The notes under the pieces: generated by a model
Told to the model about the DNA's origin: nothing
The model's input: only the letters and a program-made list of their open reading frames with translations
Database searches by the model: none
Part shown: in pieces, positions 17,401 through 25,758 of the stretch
How positions within the stretch are numbered: the stretch's first letter is position 1
How the letters are laid out: every line of letters begins with the position of its first letter
From: Oceanitalea sp047302425
GTDB lineage: Bacteria; Actinomycetota; Actinomycetes; Actinomycetales; Actinomycetaceae
Direction: 5' to 3'
Assembly: GCF_047302425.1 (NCBI RefSeq)
Contig: NZ_CP154855.1
Location: 806,001 to 870,000, forward strand
DNA length: 64,000 nucleotides
Made by a program: the position numbers and the translations under genes

Positions 17401-19502
17401 CTCGCGAGCTGGGCGACGGTGCCGGGCGTCGTCGCCTCGAGCGTGACCTGGCGCTGGCGCACCTGCCCGCCCTCGGCGGCGGTCACCTCGAGCGCCGCTG
17501 GCGTCCACGTGAGCGCGTTGGTGTCGTTGACCGACGTGAAGGAGGTGTCGAGGACGTGGGTGACGCCGTGGGAGGTGAGGATCTCGACGGTGACGGTGTG
17601 CTCGCCGTCGGGGACGAGGGAGGTGTCGAAGGGGGCGGCCGCGTGGGCGACCGACCCGGGCGCCATGTCGAAGGGGGCGGCGGAGTCCGTGCGGAGCGGC
17701 GCCCCGGTGCGCTGCGGATCGTCTAACCACCACGAGGTCGAGGAGACGCCGTCGGTCTGCGCGAGGAAGACGTAGATGTCCCCGCTGACCGTCCGCCCGC
17801 CGAGCGGCTCGGGCGAACGCCGCTTCGGGTCCGCTCCGGTGACGACCTGGAAGAGCGAGGTCTCCTGGATGGTGAGGGTGACGGGGACGGCGACGTCGGG
17901 CAGCCCCGGTGAGGAGAGCACGAGCTCACCGGCGTGCGTCCCGGGCGGCAGGCCGGCGGGGGAGGCGGACACCGTGAGCTGTGTGGGGGCGGCTGCCGCC
18001 GTGGGGTCGGCCGACAGCCAGGGGACCGAGGCCGACACGGTGAAGGGCAGGGCGGAGCCGTCGCTCGAGGAGACGACGAGCGGCGCGGTCGTCGGCCCGC
18101 CGTCGGCGAGAGCCGTGACCGAGACGGCACCGGGGTCGACGACGAGACCGGGCGCGGCGTCGACGAGGAAGGAGACGGTGAGGACCGCCGAGACGGCGCC
18201 GTCGGCGGTTGCCGTGACGCGCCCGGTGTGGGTGCCGCCCGCGAGCCCGGTCGGGTCGACCGTCACCTCGACGGTGGCAGGCAGGGCCACCGGGCCGGGG
18301 GCGACCGTGAGCCAGGGGGCGTCGCTCGCGAGCGTGGCGGCGGTCCCCGGCTCGGCTGCCGAGAGGGCGACGGTGCGGGTCTGCGGTGTCTCTGCCGCCT
18401 CCACGACGAGCGAGGCCGGCTCCCAGACGAGGGCGTTGGAGCCGTTGCTCGTCTCGAAGGTGGCCGTCGATACGTGCTGGGCACCGCCCGGCGTCGTCAC
18501 GCGCACGGTGATCGTGTGCTCGCCGTCGGCCAGGGTCGTCGTGTCGAGCGGTGCGGCCCGGTGGGTGACGGAGCCGGGGGCGAAGTCGTAGGGAGCTGTC
18601 GAGTCGGTCCGCAGCGGGGCGCCGCCCATGAGCGGGTCGTCGAGCCACCAGGACGTCGAGGCCACGCCCTCCGCCGGTGCGAGGAAGGGGTAGATGCTCC
18701 CCGAGACCTCGGCACCGTCGAGCGGCGTCGGGCTGCCTCGTCTCGAGTCGAGGCTGTGGACGACCGTGAAGCCCTCGAGCGGGGCGGCGGAGACGGTGAG
18801 CGTGACCGCGACCGTGGTGCTCGGCAGGTCGGGGCTGGTGAGGGTGACCTCCGCCGTGTGGGAGCCGACCGGCAGGTCGGCGGGCGCACCCAGGGCGAGA
18901 GTGGCCGGTGTCGTGCCGCTCGCCGGTGCGACGGTGAGCCAGTCGGCCGAGCTCGTCGCGGTGAAGGCGCGGGCGGCGCCGTCGGACGTGCCGACGTCGA
19001 CGCTCGCGCCTGCTGCCGGCCCGCCGGACGTCGCCGCCAGCTCCACCGTGGAGGTGGAGGTCGTCAGCAGGGCGGCGACGTCGTTGTCCGTCACGAAGGT
19101 CGCCTCGCGTGTCACCACCCCGCCGGCGGTGGTGACGTGCGCGGTGATCCTGTGCTCGCCGTCGGGCAGCGTGGCGGTGTCCAGCGGGCCGGAGGCGTGG
19201 GCGGTCGAGCCCGGTGCATAGTCGAAGGGCGCGGTCGTGTCGGTGCGCACGGGCTCGCCCGCGGCGGCCGGGTCGTCCAGCCACCATCTCACCGCGCTGA
19301 CGCCGCCGTCCCCGGTGAGGAAGGGGTGGATGACGCCGTCGACCGTCGCGCCGTCGAGCAGCGTGGGCGCCTTGCGCTTGCGGTCGAGGCTGAAGGAGAT
19401 CTGCGGGTCGTCGGCGGAGGCGGCCGGCAGAGCCCCGAGGAGGCTCGCGAGCAGGCTGAGGACGACGACGGCGGCCCAGCTGCGGGCCCTGGTGCGGGTC
19501 AT
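14415..19502 (-). CDS. Giant secreted BACON/Ig-like, PQQ-sugar-dehydrogenase-like, kelch protein
   Basis: 1695 residues from ATG 19502, with a signal peptide MTRTRARSWAAVVVLSLLASLLGALPAASA. Three homologous Ig-like modules start near residues 35, 246 and 553 (each has SWWLDDP or RWWLDDP, APFD..PGS and DGEH.IT.....GG) and alternate with BACON-like domains (S/APWLSV). A lectin/concanavalin-like domain begins near 760, a glucose/sorbosone-dehydrogenase (PQQ type) beta-propeller at about 1010-1400, and five to six kelch repeats at 1413-1695 (DSLYVVGG, GRLLVLGG, GQVYVAGG, GVLYVLGG). No anchor is seen, so it is probably released or wall-bound by its lectin-like parts. The ATG overlaps the stop of the upstream GT2, tying its synthesis to polymer assembly. 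Confidence 0.88.
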   Translation of the reverse strand: MTRTRARSWAAVVVLSLLASLLGALPAASADDPQISFSLDRKRKAPTLLDGATVDGVIHPFLTGDGGVSAVRWWLDDPAAAGEPVRTDTTAPFDYAPGSTAHASGPLDTATLPDGEHRITAHVTTAGGVVTREATFVTDNDVAALLTTSTSTVELAATSGGPAAGASVDVGTSDGAARAFTATSSADWLTVAPASGTTPATLALGAPADLPVGSHTAEVTLTSPDLPSTTVAVTLTVSAAPLEGFTVVHSLDSRRGSPTPLDGAEVSGSIYPFLAPAEGVASTSWWLDDPLMGGAPLRTDSTAPYDFAPGSVTHRAAPLDTTTLADGEHTITVRVTTPGGAQHVSTATFETSNGSNALVWEPASLVVEAAETPQTRTVALSAAEPGTAATLASDAPWLTVAPGPVALPATVEVTVDPTGLAGGTHTGRVTATADGAVSAVLTVSFLVDAAPGLVVDPGAVSVTALADGGPTTAPLVVSSSDGSALPFTVSASVPWLSADPTAAAAPTQLTVSASPAGLPPGTHAGELVLSSPGLPDVAVPVTLTIQETSLFQVVTGADPKRRSPEPLGGRTVSGDIYVFLAQTDGVSSTSWWLDDPQRTGAPLRTDSAAPFDMAPGSVAHAAAPFDTSLVPDGEHTVTVEILTSHGVTHVLDTSFTSVNDTNALTWTPAALEVTAAEGGQVRQRQVTLEATTPGTVAQLASTAPWLSVTTSQETTPSTVDLLVNPAGLSAGVWQGEVVATAPGAFTAVLPVTLVVGDPGGCAPVACELIKVDTPYNLGFRYEAKGIIDTAGVGTGFTTLLPRPDDAEYQRDRLRVDLGEGTLDITGAPGSVKENTLDNALGVGFDGPTDTTVITATITGPPPATGKYEQAGIWFGYDQDHVDRVALVHTPSGWRVEHVLEVGGVEVARRNSPYLTIPSDVPVELSIRVDPATRQATGYYRVGDGGQSALRSFDVPGEFFSFDAAGIDPLIGTRSFGGVFASSRSAPDPVDFRFSQFSVTGEHDPADVADYPFERYSVPVPFPTSMAFGPDGKLYVQSMFGKIYILSFAADGTVSSTQVVSTLGTRLALGLTIDPASTPSNVIVWAGHSSPSADAGEADSSIVSRLSGPGLAYRSDVITGLPRSIANHGTNAIHFGSDGRLYIAQGGNTGAGAPNTANTEFGDRGEQPLSAALLVADVKVPGFDGDCAHPTDIYRSGDCDVEVFASGLRNTYDFVEHSNGRLYGPDNGLGVVGSYPPSPQAPCTGFGDTRPWTQGGNNPGNQNDVLNLLEEGRYYGHPNPTRGECVFKSGSYQGVDPLPTWTPPIGDLGANRSANGIVEFSGDAFCGALDHDLLITNYSVGDDITAVTLSADGRSVVGTRSIVGGFTDPLPITQAPDGRVVVGEFAGSGGQITFLTPRDIGCWEQEAPLPVDLLDAGGTAIGDSLYVVGGKNADGHSTRVYRYDAPDDAWTRVADLPGPGVENPAVTTAQGRLLVLGGSTAPFSGAVATAWSYDPATDTWSALPSMPTARGGATAQVVGGQVYVAGGMTGDGASTAVVERLDLASRTWHAAPSLSTPRDNPGSAVVDGVLYVLGGRTRLANGQTPAATLASVEALTPGGWVARASMPTARRTMATGVLDGLVVAVGGEARPDGLPFDAVEVYDPTTDEWSSLRRVPTARHGAAAGVIGDRLHVVGGGQFAGAAASAVHEVLTLPTP

Positions 19503-20452
19503 GACGAACGCTCCCGTTGATCTGCGGACGCGGTGGAGGCCGCGCCCGTCGTGCGAGGCGGGCCGGGCTGCCGGTCCGGGAGTCGGCTGCTCTCGTCCCG
19601 CAGCCACACCGTGCTGCCCCGGGCCACGGCCCAGCGGGCGCGGGTGCGCGCGAGCAGGGCGGTGCCGAGGAAGACGGCGACGGCGGGCAGCAGTCGCGGC
19701 TCGTGACGGGTGAGCGACACGAGCGTGGTGAGGCCGCCCCCTGCGGGCCGCAGCGGGGGAGCCGCAGCGTCGCGGGCCAGGCGCCGGTTGCCGGTCATCG
19801 CCCGTACCCGCCGGCGCAGGAGGTCGCGGTAGGTGCGCGGGCCACGGATGAGCACCCCGGCCCCCGCGACGACGCGCAGCTCCTCGGGGGCGAAGCTCAT
19901 CGCCGCCACGAGGTCGTCCGCCATGGTCTCGGGCCAGCCCGCCAGGCGGCGGTGGCCGGCCTCGTCGACGCCGATCACCCCGCGCCCGTACAGCTCGCGC
20001 CGCACGCCGGGCAGTCGGGCCCAGACGGAGTAGTACGCGCGTACCAGCCAACCTGCGCCGGTGAGGTCGAGGCGGCGCTCGGGCCCCACCGCGTGGACGC
20101 CGGGCTCGCGCAGCGCGTCGACCAGCAGGCGCAGGTCCGCAGCTCCGAGGACGACGTCCGCGTCGACGTAGAACCGCGGGAAGCCCGAGGCGTGACGGTC
20201 CCCGAGCGCCAGGGCGCGCATCTTCGAGGCGACCGGCGTCTCGACCACGCGCACCCCGGGCACCTCCCGGGCCACGGCCGCGGTCCGGTCCGAGCACCCG
20301 TTGGCCACGACGACGACGTCGGTCTCACCGTCCGCCAGCGCGTGGAGCAGTGCGCCGACCACGGACTCCTCGTCGTGCGCCGGGACGACGACGGACGCGA
20401 CGGCGTCCCCCGCCCGCGGTGCGGGGGAGCCGAGGCGGTCAGTACGCGCCAT
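19499..20452 (-). CDS. Family 2 glycosyltransferase
   Basis: 317 residues. AVASVVVPAHDEESVVGALLHALADGETDVVVVANGCSDRTAAVAREV is a textbook GT2 N-terminus and FPRFYVDADVVLGAADLRLL supplies the DxD motif. A C-terminal hydrophobic stretch (LLPAVAVFLGTALLA) may tether it to the membrane. Its first 14 bp overlap the end of the initiating sugar transferase and its stop overlaps the start of the giant secreted protein by 4 bp. It probably adds the second or third sugar of the repeat unit; the specificity is unknown. Confidence 0.88.
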   Translation of the reverse strand: MARTDRLGSPAPRAGDAVASVVVPAHDEESVVGALLHALADGETDVVVVANGCSDRTAAVAREVPGVRVVETPVASKMRALALGDRHASGFPRFYVDADVVLGAADLRLLVDALREPGVHAVGPERRLDLTGAGWLVRAYYSVWARLPGVRRELYGRGVIGVDEAGHRRLAGWPETMADDLVAAMSFAPEELRVVAGAGVLIRGPRTYRDLLRRRVRAMTGNRRLARDAAAPPLRPAGGGLTTLVSLTRHEPRLLPAVAVFLGTALLARTRARWAVARGSTVWLRDESSRLPDRQPGPPRTTGAASTASADQRERSS

Positions 20453-21905
20453 TGCCGCTCAGCACGGCGTGCGCCGTGCGCCACAGGATGAGGACGTCCA
20501 TGCGGACCGACCAGTTGTCCGCGTAGCGCAGGTCGAGGCGCACCGACTGCTCGACCGACAGGTTGGAGCGGCCGCTGACCTGCCACAGCCCGGTGAGGCC
20601 CGGCTTGACCCGGAGGCGGTGGAGGACGTCGCCGGTGAACCGGGCGACCTCGGACTGCAGCGCAGGACGGGGGCCGACCAGCGACATGTCGCCGCGCACG
20701 ACGTTCCACAGCTGGGGCAGCTCGTCGATCGACAGCCGCCGCAGCACCCTGCCCACGCGGGTCACCCGCGGGTCCTCCCGCAGCTTGAACAGCATGCCGT
20801 TGCCCTCGTTGCGGTCGACGAGCTCGGCCAGCCGGGCCTCGGCGTCGGTGTACATCGAGCGGAGCTTGTACATCGTGAAGGGACGGCCGTCGAGGCCGAC
20901 GCGGGTCTGGGCGAAGAACGCCGGCCCGGGCGAGGTCAGGCGCACCGCGACGGCCGCGGGGACGATGACGAGCAGCGCGCCGAGGAGGAGCGCGCTGCCC
21001 ACCACGCGGTCGAAGACGGCCTTGGACCACAGCGAGGGGCGCGGGGTCGTGAGTGCCACCCCGAGCAGGGGCGTGCCGCCGAGCGACTCGAGGCGCAGCC
21101 GCCGGGGGAGCACCTCGGTGATCGAGGGCAGGACGAGCAGCTCCGCGCCCAGCGGGGCGAGCTGCCAGCCCAGACGGCGCAGGTCCGCGGCTTCCATCGC
21201 CCCGCCGGAGACGACGACGGCGTCGATGTCGAGCGTCCGGACGAGCTCGGGGATGTCGGCGTAGCGCCCCAGCACGGGGCTGCGACCACCGACGTCGTCG
21301 GTCGTCGGCGTGCACACCCCGACGACGACGAGGCCGTGCGAGGGCGCCTCGTCGAGCACGTCGAAGAGGTGGTCCAGCCCGCCCACCGGGCCGACGACGA
21401 GCGAGCGCCGCAGGAAGACGCCACGCGTGCGCAGCCGGTGGAGCACTGGGCGGGCCAGGAGGCGGGCGAGCGCGGCGAGCGCGAGCGTCAGGGCCAGCGC
21501 CTCGACGAACAGGGCGGGCGGCACCTGGGCGACGCCGAGGTAGTGGACGACGAGCGAGGCGACCGCGAGCACCCCCGCCGCCCGCATGAGGCTGACGAGG
21601 TCCTGGGCGCTCGAGGTCGTCGAGCTCGCGCGGTACCCGCGGCACGCCGCCACGGTGAGGACGAAGCCGGCCCCGGCCGCGACGGAGAGGGCGGCCACCA
21701 TGGCCGCGCCGTGCTGCTCGCGCACGCTGAGCGCCACGACGAGCGCGGCGAGTACGAGGTCGGCCACGGCGAGGGCGACGAGGTAGCGCGCCACCGCGCT
21801 GCGCCACGGCAGGCCCGACCTGGCTGCCCGGAGCGGCTCCCCCGCGGCCCCGGGGGAGGGGACGACCTGGTCGTCGTCGTGGTAGCGGTCGGTGCGCAGA
21901 GTCAT
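20439..21905 (-). CDS. Polyprenyl-phosphate sugar-1-phosphate transferase (WbaP/PssY-like), initiating enzyme
   Basis: 488 residues from ATG 21905 (an in-frame GTG lies at 21911; no convincing ribosome-binding site for either). N-terminal transmembrane helices are followed by a CoA-binding-like domain (RSLVVGPVGGLDHLFDVL...). The C-terminal bacterial sugar transferase domain has KAVFDRVVGSALLLGALLVIVP, PAFFAQTRVGLDGRPFTMYKLRSMY, RRLSIDELPQLWNVVRGDMSLVGPRPALQSEV and KPGLTGLWQVSGRS. It starts the repeat unit by loading a sugar-1-phosphate onto undecaprenyl phosphate at the cytoplasmic membrane. It is the first gene of the leftward operon; a 582-bp divergent promoter region separates it from the wzz-like gene. 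Confidence 0.93.
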   Translation of the reverse strand: MTLRTDRYHDDDQVVPSPGAAGEPLRAARSGLPWRSAVARYLVALAVADLVLAALVVALSVREQHGAAMVAALSVAAGAGFVLTVAACRGYRASSTTSSAQDLVSLMRAAGVLAVASLVVHYLGVAQVPPALFVEALALTLALAALARLLARPVLHRLRTRGVFLRRSLVVGPVGGLDHLFDVLDEAPSHGLVVVGVCTPTTDDVGGRSPVLGRYADIPELVRTLDIDAVVVSGGAMEAADLRRLGWQLAPLGAELLVLPSITEVLPRRLRLESLGGTPLLGVALTTPRPSLWSKAVFDRVVGSALLLGALLVIVPAAVAVRLTSPGPAFFAQTRVGLDGRPFTMYKLRSMYTDAEARLAELVDRNEGNGMLFKLREDPRVTRVGRVLRRLSIDELPQLWNVVRGDMSLVGPRPALQSEVARFTGDVLHRLRVKPGLTGLWQVSGRSNLSVEQSVRLDLRYADNWSVRMDVLILWRTAHAVLSGNGAY

Positions 21906-22177
21906 CGTGGCCACCGCACAGGGTGAGGGAGGCCGGCGTGGAGGCGGGCCGGAGAGAAGGTGGGGGTGCTGGGAGGGGTGTTCACGTGAGACTCTCGCCC
22001 TCCATCGCTCGTCGTGGTCAGAGCCGGTCGGGCGGGACGCCGTTGGCTCGCCCGAGCAGCCGTCCCAACATGTCACGGGGCGCTCGGGCCGTTAAGGGTG
22101 ACCGGCGGATGACGCCACGGGGATGAGGTGCGCCAGGAGGGTGAGGCCCGCGCCGGCCCCGGCTGACCGGCACCGGC

Positions 22178-22231
22178 GCTCACCCCGAGGCTCACCCCGC
22201 CCGTCGGGGAGGTATCAGCTCGTCGTCACCC
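22178..22231 (+). promoter_or_regulatory. TCACCCC direct-repeat site D (divergent wbaP/wzz region)
   Basis: GCTCACCCCG at 22178 (TCA 22180) and GCTCACCCCG at 22190 (TCA 22192) form a near-perfect 12-bp direct repeat, with a further TCACCC at 22226. Spacing and sequence match site A at 2979-3031, 19 kb away. Confidence 0.45.
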
Positions 22232-22427
22232 GCCGGGCCACGCCGGGAGGACGGGAGCGGGTGCTGTGCTAGTCCCGTGCCGGGCGCAGCTCGCAAGTGG
22301 GCGACGCCCGCATGGCTCGGCCCTGTCGCTGGCACCGCCCGGTCAGCGACGGGCTGGGGGCCGCCCACGGGTCGAGACGGACCGACGCCCGTGATCGGCA
22401 GGGCCGTCCAGGCCCGACCGGGTGGTC

Positions 22428-22457
22428 GACGGGTGGGGACGTCAGTCCCCACCCGTC
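22428..22457 (+). promoter_or_regulatory. Perfect 13-bp inverted repeat before the wzz-like gene
   Basis: GACGGGTGGGGAC (22428-22440), loop GTCA, then GTCCCCACCCGTC (22445-22457). It ends 30 bp before GTG 22488. It could be an RNA hairpin in the leader (attenuator) or a dimeric operator. The sequence alone does not decide between them. Confidence 0.6.
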
Positions 22458-22487
22458 CCACCTCGACAACGTTCAACGGAGGCCACA

Positions 22488-23195
22488 GTGGATGTCTGGC
22501 GGATCACGGTGGCGACGCTGCGCCGGTGGTACATCTTTCTCCCGCTCCTCGCCCTCACGGCGGGAGCGGTCTATGTCGTCGGGGCCGGGGTGCAGCCGGA
22601 GTACGAGGTGTCGGGCACCGCGCTCATCACGCCGGGCAGTGCGCCGGCCCCGGTCCCCAACCCGTACGGCAACGAGGCGCAGGCCAACGCCGCCGTCGCG
22701 ATCGTCCTCAACAGCGGGGAGATGCGGGCACGGGCGCAGGAGGAGGGGCTGCTGCCCGCCTACGAGGTGGCCAGCCAGTCGCGCAGCACGATCATGAACG
22801 TGACGGTGCGCGGCGGGGACGCCGAGCAGGCGGCGGCCACCGCCCACTTCGTCTTCGAGCTGGCCGTCGAGGAGCTCGAGACCCGCCAGTCGCAGGCGGG
22901 CATCCCGCCGGCCGCGCAGTACGGGCTCGACATCCTCGCGGCACCGTCCCTCCTTGCCGTCGCCTACGACGGCAAGCTCCAGGTGCAGGCGGTCACCGGG
23001 CTCCTCGGCGCGAGTGCGGCTCTCGTCGTCGCGGTGCTCTTCGACGACATCGTCGGCCTCTTCCGTCGCCGCCGGGCCAGGAAGCGGGCCAGTGCGGCCG
23101 AGCGGGAGGAGCTCGCGGCGCTGCCCGACTGGCCCGACGACGACGTCGAGCCGGGCTCCGACCAGCGCCGGTCCCGCGACCCCGCGCACGCGTGA
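22488..23195 (+). CDS. Wzz-like chain-length/polysaccharide co-polymerase membrane protein
   Basis: 235 residues from GTG 22488 with CGGAGG at 22477-22482. Starting at 22422 instead would add a proline-rich non-homologous stretch across the hairpin. It has two transmembrane segments, about residues 14-36 (YIFLPLLALTAGAVYVVGAGV) and about 165-187. Between them lies an external domain with YEVSGTALITPGS and an R..S.AG..P pattern, like Wzz/capsular polysaccharide co-polymerase proteins. The cytoplasmic tail is charged. No tyrosine-kinase domain is attached. It should set chain length together with the Wzy-like polymerase that follows with a GTGA overlap. Confidence 0.78.
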   Translation: MDVWRITVATLRRWYIFLPLLALTAGAVYVVGAGVQPEYEVSGTALITPGSAPAPVPNPYGNEAQANAAVAIVLNSGEMRARAQEEGLLPAYEVASQSRSTIMNVTVRGGDAEQAAATAHFVFELAVEELETRQSQAGIPPAAQYGLDILAAPSLLAVAYDGKLQVQAVTGLLGASAALVVAVLFDDIVGLFRRRRARKRASAAEREELAALPDWPDDDVEPGSDQRRSRDPAHA

Positions 23196-24646
23196 GCACG
23201 AGCCGGACGCGAGGGGACCTCGACTTCGAGCCGGTCCTCCTGCGCCGTGCTGCTCCCACGAGGCCGTGGGAGCCGGTGCTGCTGCGCCGGCACCGGATCA
23301 GCGCCCTCGCCCTCCTCATCACCTTCCTCGCGCTGCAGTTCCTCATCCCCGCGCGGCTCGTCATCGGGGGACTGGGGGCGGTGGGGCGGCCCTCCGTCGC
23401 GGTCGGCATCCTCCTCGCCTTCCTGTGGTGCGTCTCGATGCGTCGGCCGCACCGGCTGCCGGCGGGCCGGCAGCCGGTGCGCTGGCTGCTGGGCGGGTAC
23501 CTCGCCGTCCAGCTCGTCGGGTACGCCGTCGGCTACGACCGCCTCCTGCCGCAGATCGAGGCGAACAGCGCCGACCGCTGGCTCATCCTCAACGTCGCGA
23601 TGGTCGGTGTGGCGCTCGCGGTCGCCGACGGGCTCGTCACCCGCCGGCAGCTGGACACGCTGCTGCGCACCCTCGTCGGCCTGTCCGCCGTCATGGCGAC
23701 CGTCGGCATCCTCCAGTTCTTCCGGATCGTCGACCTCACCCGGTACATCCGGGTGCCGGGACTTCGGCACAACTCCGACCTCATCGGGGTCAGCGCGCGT
23801 GGCGACGGCGACTTCGCCCGGGTGGCCGGCACGGCCAACCACTACATCGAGTTCGGCGTCGTCCTCGGTCTCGTCCTGCCTCTCGCGCTCCACTACGCCT
23901 TCTTCGCGCGGCCCGGCCGCGCCCGCGCGGCGCACTGGGTGTGCGTCGGCCTCATCGCCTCGGCGATCCCGCTGTCGATCTCCCGTTCGGCCATGCTCAC
24001 GGTCGCCGTGACGATGGGTCTCCTCGCGGTGGTGTGGCCCTGGCGCCGGCGCTACAACGTCCTCGTCGTGGCCGTGGCCGGTACCGCGGCCTTCCACGTC
24101 GTCAACCGGGGCGTGCTCGGCACCATCCGGGCACTGTTCACCAACATGGACAACGACCCGAGCGTCCAGAACCGCATCGCCGACCAGGGCTTCGTCCGGC
24201 GGCTCTTCGAGGAGCGGCCGTGGCTCGGGCGCGGCGCCGGGACGGTCATCCCCGAGCGGTACATCCTCCTGGACAACCAGCTCTACGGGACCCTGCTCGC
24301 CGGCGGGGTGCTCGGCCTGGCGGCGCTGCTCGCCCTCTTCGTCGTCCCCTACGCGCTGGCCCGCAGCGTCCGGCTGCGCGGCAGCAGCGAGGAGACCCGC
24401 CACCTCGGGCAGGCGCTCGCGGTCGTCATGCCCGGTGGGCTGCTCGCCAGCGCGACCTTCGACTCCTTCAGCTTCGCCACCTTCGTCGGTGTCACGGTCG
24501 TCGTCGTCGGCGCCATCGGAGCGCTGTGGCGCCTCGAGGGGATCAGCCCCCGGATGCCCCTGCGGGCCGCCGAGCCGGGCGACACCGTCGTGACGACACC
24601 GCTCACCGCGAACCTGCGCCAGCGCCTGCGCCCCGACGGCGCCTGA
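23192..24646 (+). CDS. Wzy-like polymerase / O-antigen ligase family membrane protein
   Basis: 484 residues; GTG 23192 overlaps the preceding stop in GTGA. About ten to twelve transmembrane helices are visible. Features of the O-antigen ligase/polymerase family (PF04932) include the large loop with RVAGTANHYIEFGVVLGLVLPLALHY, SISRSAMLTVAV and a late ...RIADQGFVRRLFEERPWLGRGAG block. It is expected to polymerise flipped repeat units at the outer face of the membrane. The 3' end overlaps the convergent GT2 by 44 bp. Confidence 0.87.
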   Translation: MSTSRTRGDLDFEPVLLRRAAPTRPWEPVLLRRHRISALALLITFLALQFLIPARLVIGGLGAVGRPSVAVGILLAFLWCVSMRRPHRLPAGRQPVRWLLGGYLAVQLVGYAVGYDRLLPQIEANSADRWLILNVAMVGVALAVADGLVTRRQLDTLLRTLVGLSAVMATVGILQFFRIVDLTRYIRVPGLRHNSDLIGVSARGDGDFARVAGTANHYIEFGVVLGLVLPLALHYAFFARPGRARAAHWVCVGLIASAIPLSISRSAMLTVAVTMGLLAVVWPWRRRYNVLVVAVAGTAAFHVVNRGVLGTIRALFTNMDNDPSVQNRIADQGFVRRLFEERPWLGRGAGTVIPERYILLDNQLYGTLLAGGVLGLAALLALFVVPYALARSVRLRGSSEETRHLGQALAVVMPGGLLASATFDSFSFATFVGVTVVVVGAIGALWRLEGISPRMPLRAAEPGDTVVTTPLTANLRQRLRPDGA

Positions 24647-25538
24647 GGCGGTCGCGTACCGCGAGCTCGGTGGTCACCCACGCGGCGACGTAGCGGTGGT
24701 AGACCTCCCCGACGAGGAAGGCGGCCCGCGCCCGGGGGCCGACGAGCTGCTGCGCCGCCCGGGCCCGCCGCACCGCGCCGAGCGGGGGGACGAGTGAGCG
24801 CAGCGCCGGCCAGGGGGCGGGGGCGTCGTGGCCGTCGAGCACGTCGCGCTCGTGTCGGCCGGCGATGACCCGCCGCAGCTTCGTCCGCAGCGCGGAGTAG
24901 GAGTCGCGGGCCGGGTGGTGCACGACGGCGTCGGCGCAGTAGACGGTGCGCAGACCCAGCCGGTTGGCGCGCTGCGCCCACTCGACGTCGGCACCCGAGT
25001 ACAGCTCGGAGCGGAACGGGCCGGCGGCGTCGAAGGCCGCGCGGGTCGTGCACATGTTCGCGGTGACCGAGGCGCCGCTGCGGGCCACGTAGGTCTCCTG
25101 CGGGAAGGCGTGGACGAGCTCGTAGGCCTCCACCGGGTGGGGGCGCGACGCGTCGCGCGCGTAGACGGCGACCCGCCCCGCGACGATGTCGGCCCCCTTG
25201 GTCAGGGCACGGACCGCGTGCTCGAGCCAGCCCTCCTCGGGCAGGCAGTCGGAGTCGGTGAACGCGAGCACCTCGCCGGTGCTCACGAGCACCGCCGCGT
25301 TCCGGGCGGTGTACGAGCCGCCCGCGGGCTCCGCGACGTACCGGACGCCGGGACGTGCGGCGACGACCTCCCGCACGGCGGGGTCGTCCCCGTTGTCGGC
25401 CACGACCACCTCGATGAGCTCGCCCGGGTAGCTCTGCCGGGCCAGCGCGTCCAGGCAGGCCGACAACCGGGGGTCGTCCCGGACGGGGACGACCACCGAC
25501 ACCCGCGGCCGTGCGTGCACCCCCACATTGTGTGGCAC
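24603..25538 (-). CDS. Family 2 glycosyltransferase
   Basis: 311 residues if it starts at GTG 25538; GTG 25526 or 25520 are possible and no strong ribosome-binding site decides. PRVSVVVPVRDDPRLSACLDALARQSYPGELIEVVVADNGDD, STGEVLAFTDSDCLPEEGWLEHAV and SGADVEWAQRANRLGLRTVYCADAVVHHPAR cover the GT-A donor site, DSD metal site and acceptor region. It is the last polysaccharide gene, transcribed towards the polymerase and overlapping it tail to tail by 44 bp. Confidence 0.87.
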   Translation of the reverse strand: MPHNVGVHARPRVSVVVPVRDDPRLSACLDALARQSYPGELIEVVVADNGDDPAVREVVAARPGVRYVAEPAGGSYTARNAAVLVSTGEVLAFTDSDCLPEEGWLEHAVRALTKGADIVAGRVAVYARDASRPHPVEAYELVHAFPQETYVARSGASVTANMCTTRAAFDAAGPFRSELYSGADVEWAQRANRLGLRTVYCADAVVHHPARDSYSALRTKLRRVIAGRHERDVLDGHDAPAPWPALRSLVPPLGAVRRARAAQQLVGPRARAAFLVGEVYHRYVAAWVTTELAVRDRLRRRRGAGAGAGSR

Positions 25539-25648
25539 CGGGGAGGTGCTCCGTGGGGCTTCACGCGACCCGTCCCGGGGGCCGGGTCACCCGCGAGGAG
25601 CCGCTTCGGCGTCGTAGCGCGGCTCGGCGGAAATGTGACCGACGCCAC

Positions 25649-25675
25649 TCACCCCCGGCGCGTTCGTAATCACCC
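25649..25675 (+). promoter_or_regulatory. TCACCCC direct-repeat site E (upstream of adhesin)
   Basis: TCACCCCC at 25649 and TCACCC at 25670, 21 bp apart, lie in the 220-bp spacer before the adhesin-like gene. A TACCGAT at 25736-25742 may be the -10 element. Confidence 0.35.
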
Positions 25676-25758
25676 ATCGATCGTCCGACGGCGCCGGTCA
25701 CCGCCGACCTCGCCGGTGGTGGGCTGGCAGCGCCCTACCGATCACAAGGAGCGTCGCC

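Larger units (their letters stand above)
21906..22487. other. 582-bp divergent intergenic region between wbaP-like and wzz-like genes
   Basis: No convincing gene is present; short frames here lack family signatures and ribosome-binding sites. The region holds the paired TCACCCC repeats of site D (22178-22231) and a perfect 13-bp inverted repeat just upstream of the wzz-like gene (22428-22457). It is the likely control region for both arms of the polysaccharide locus. Confidence 0.7.
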
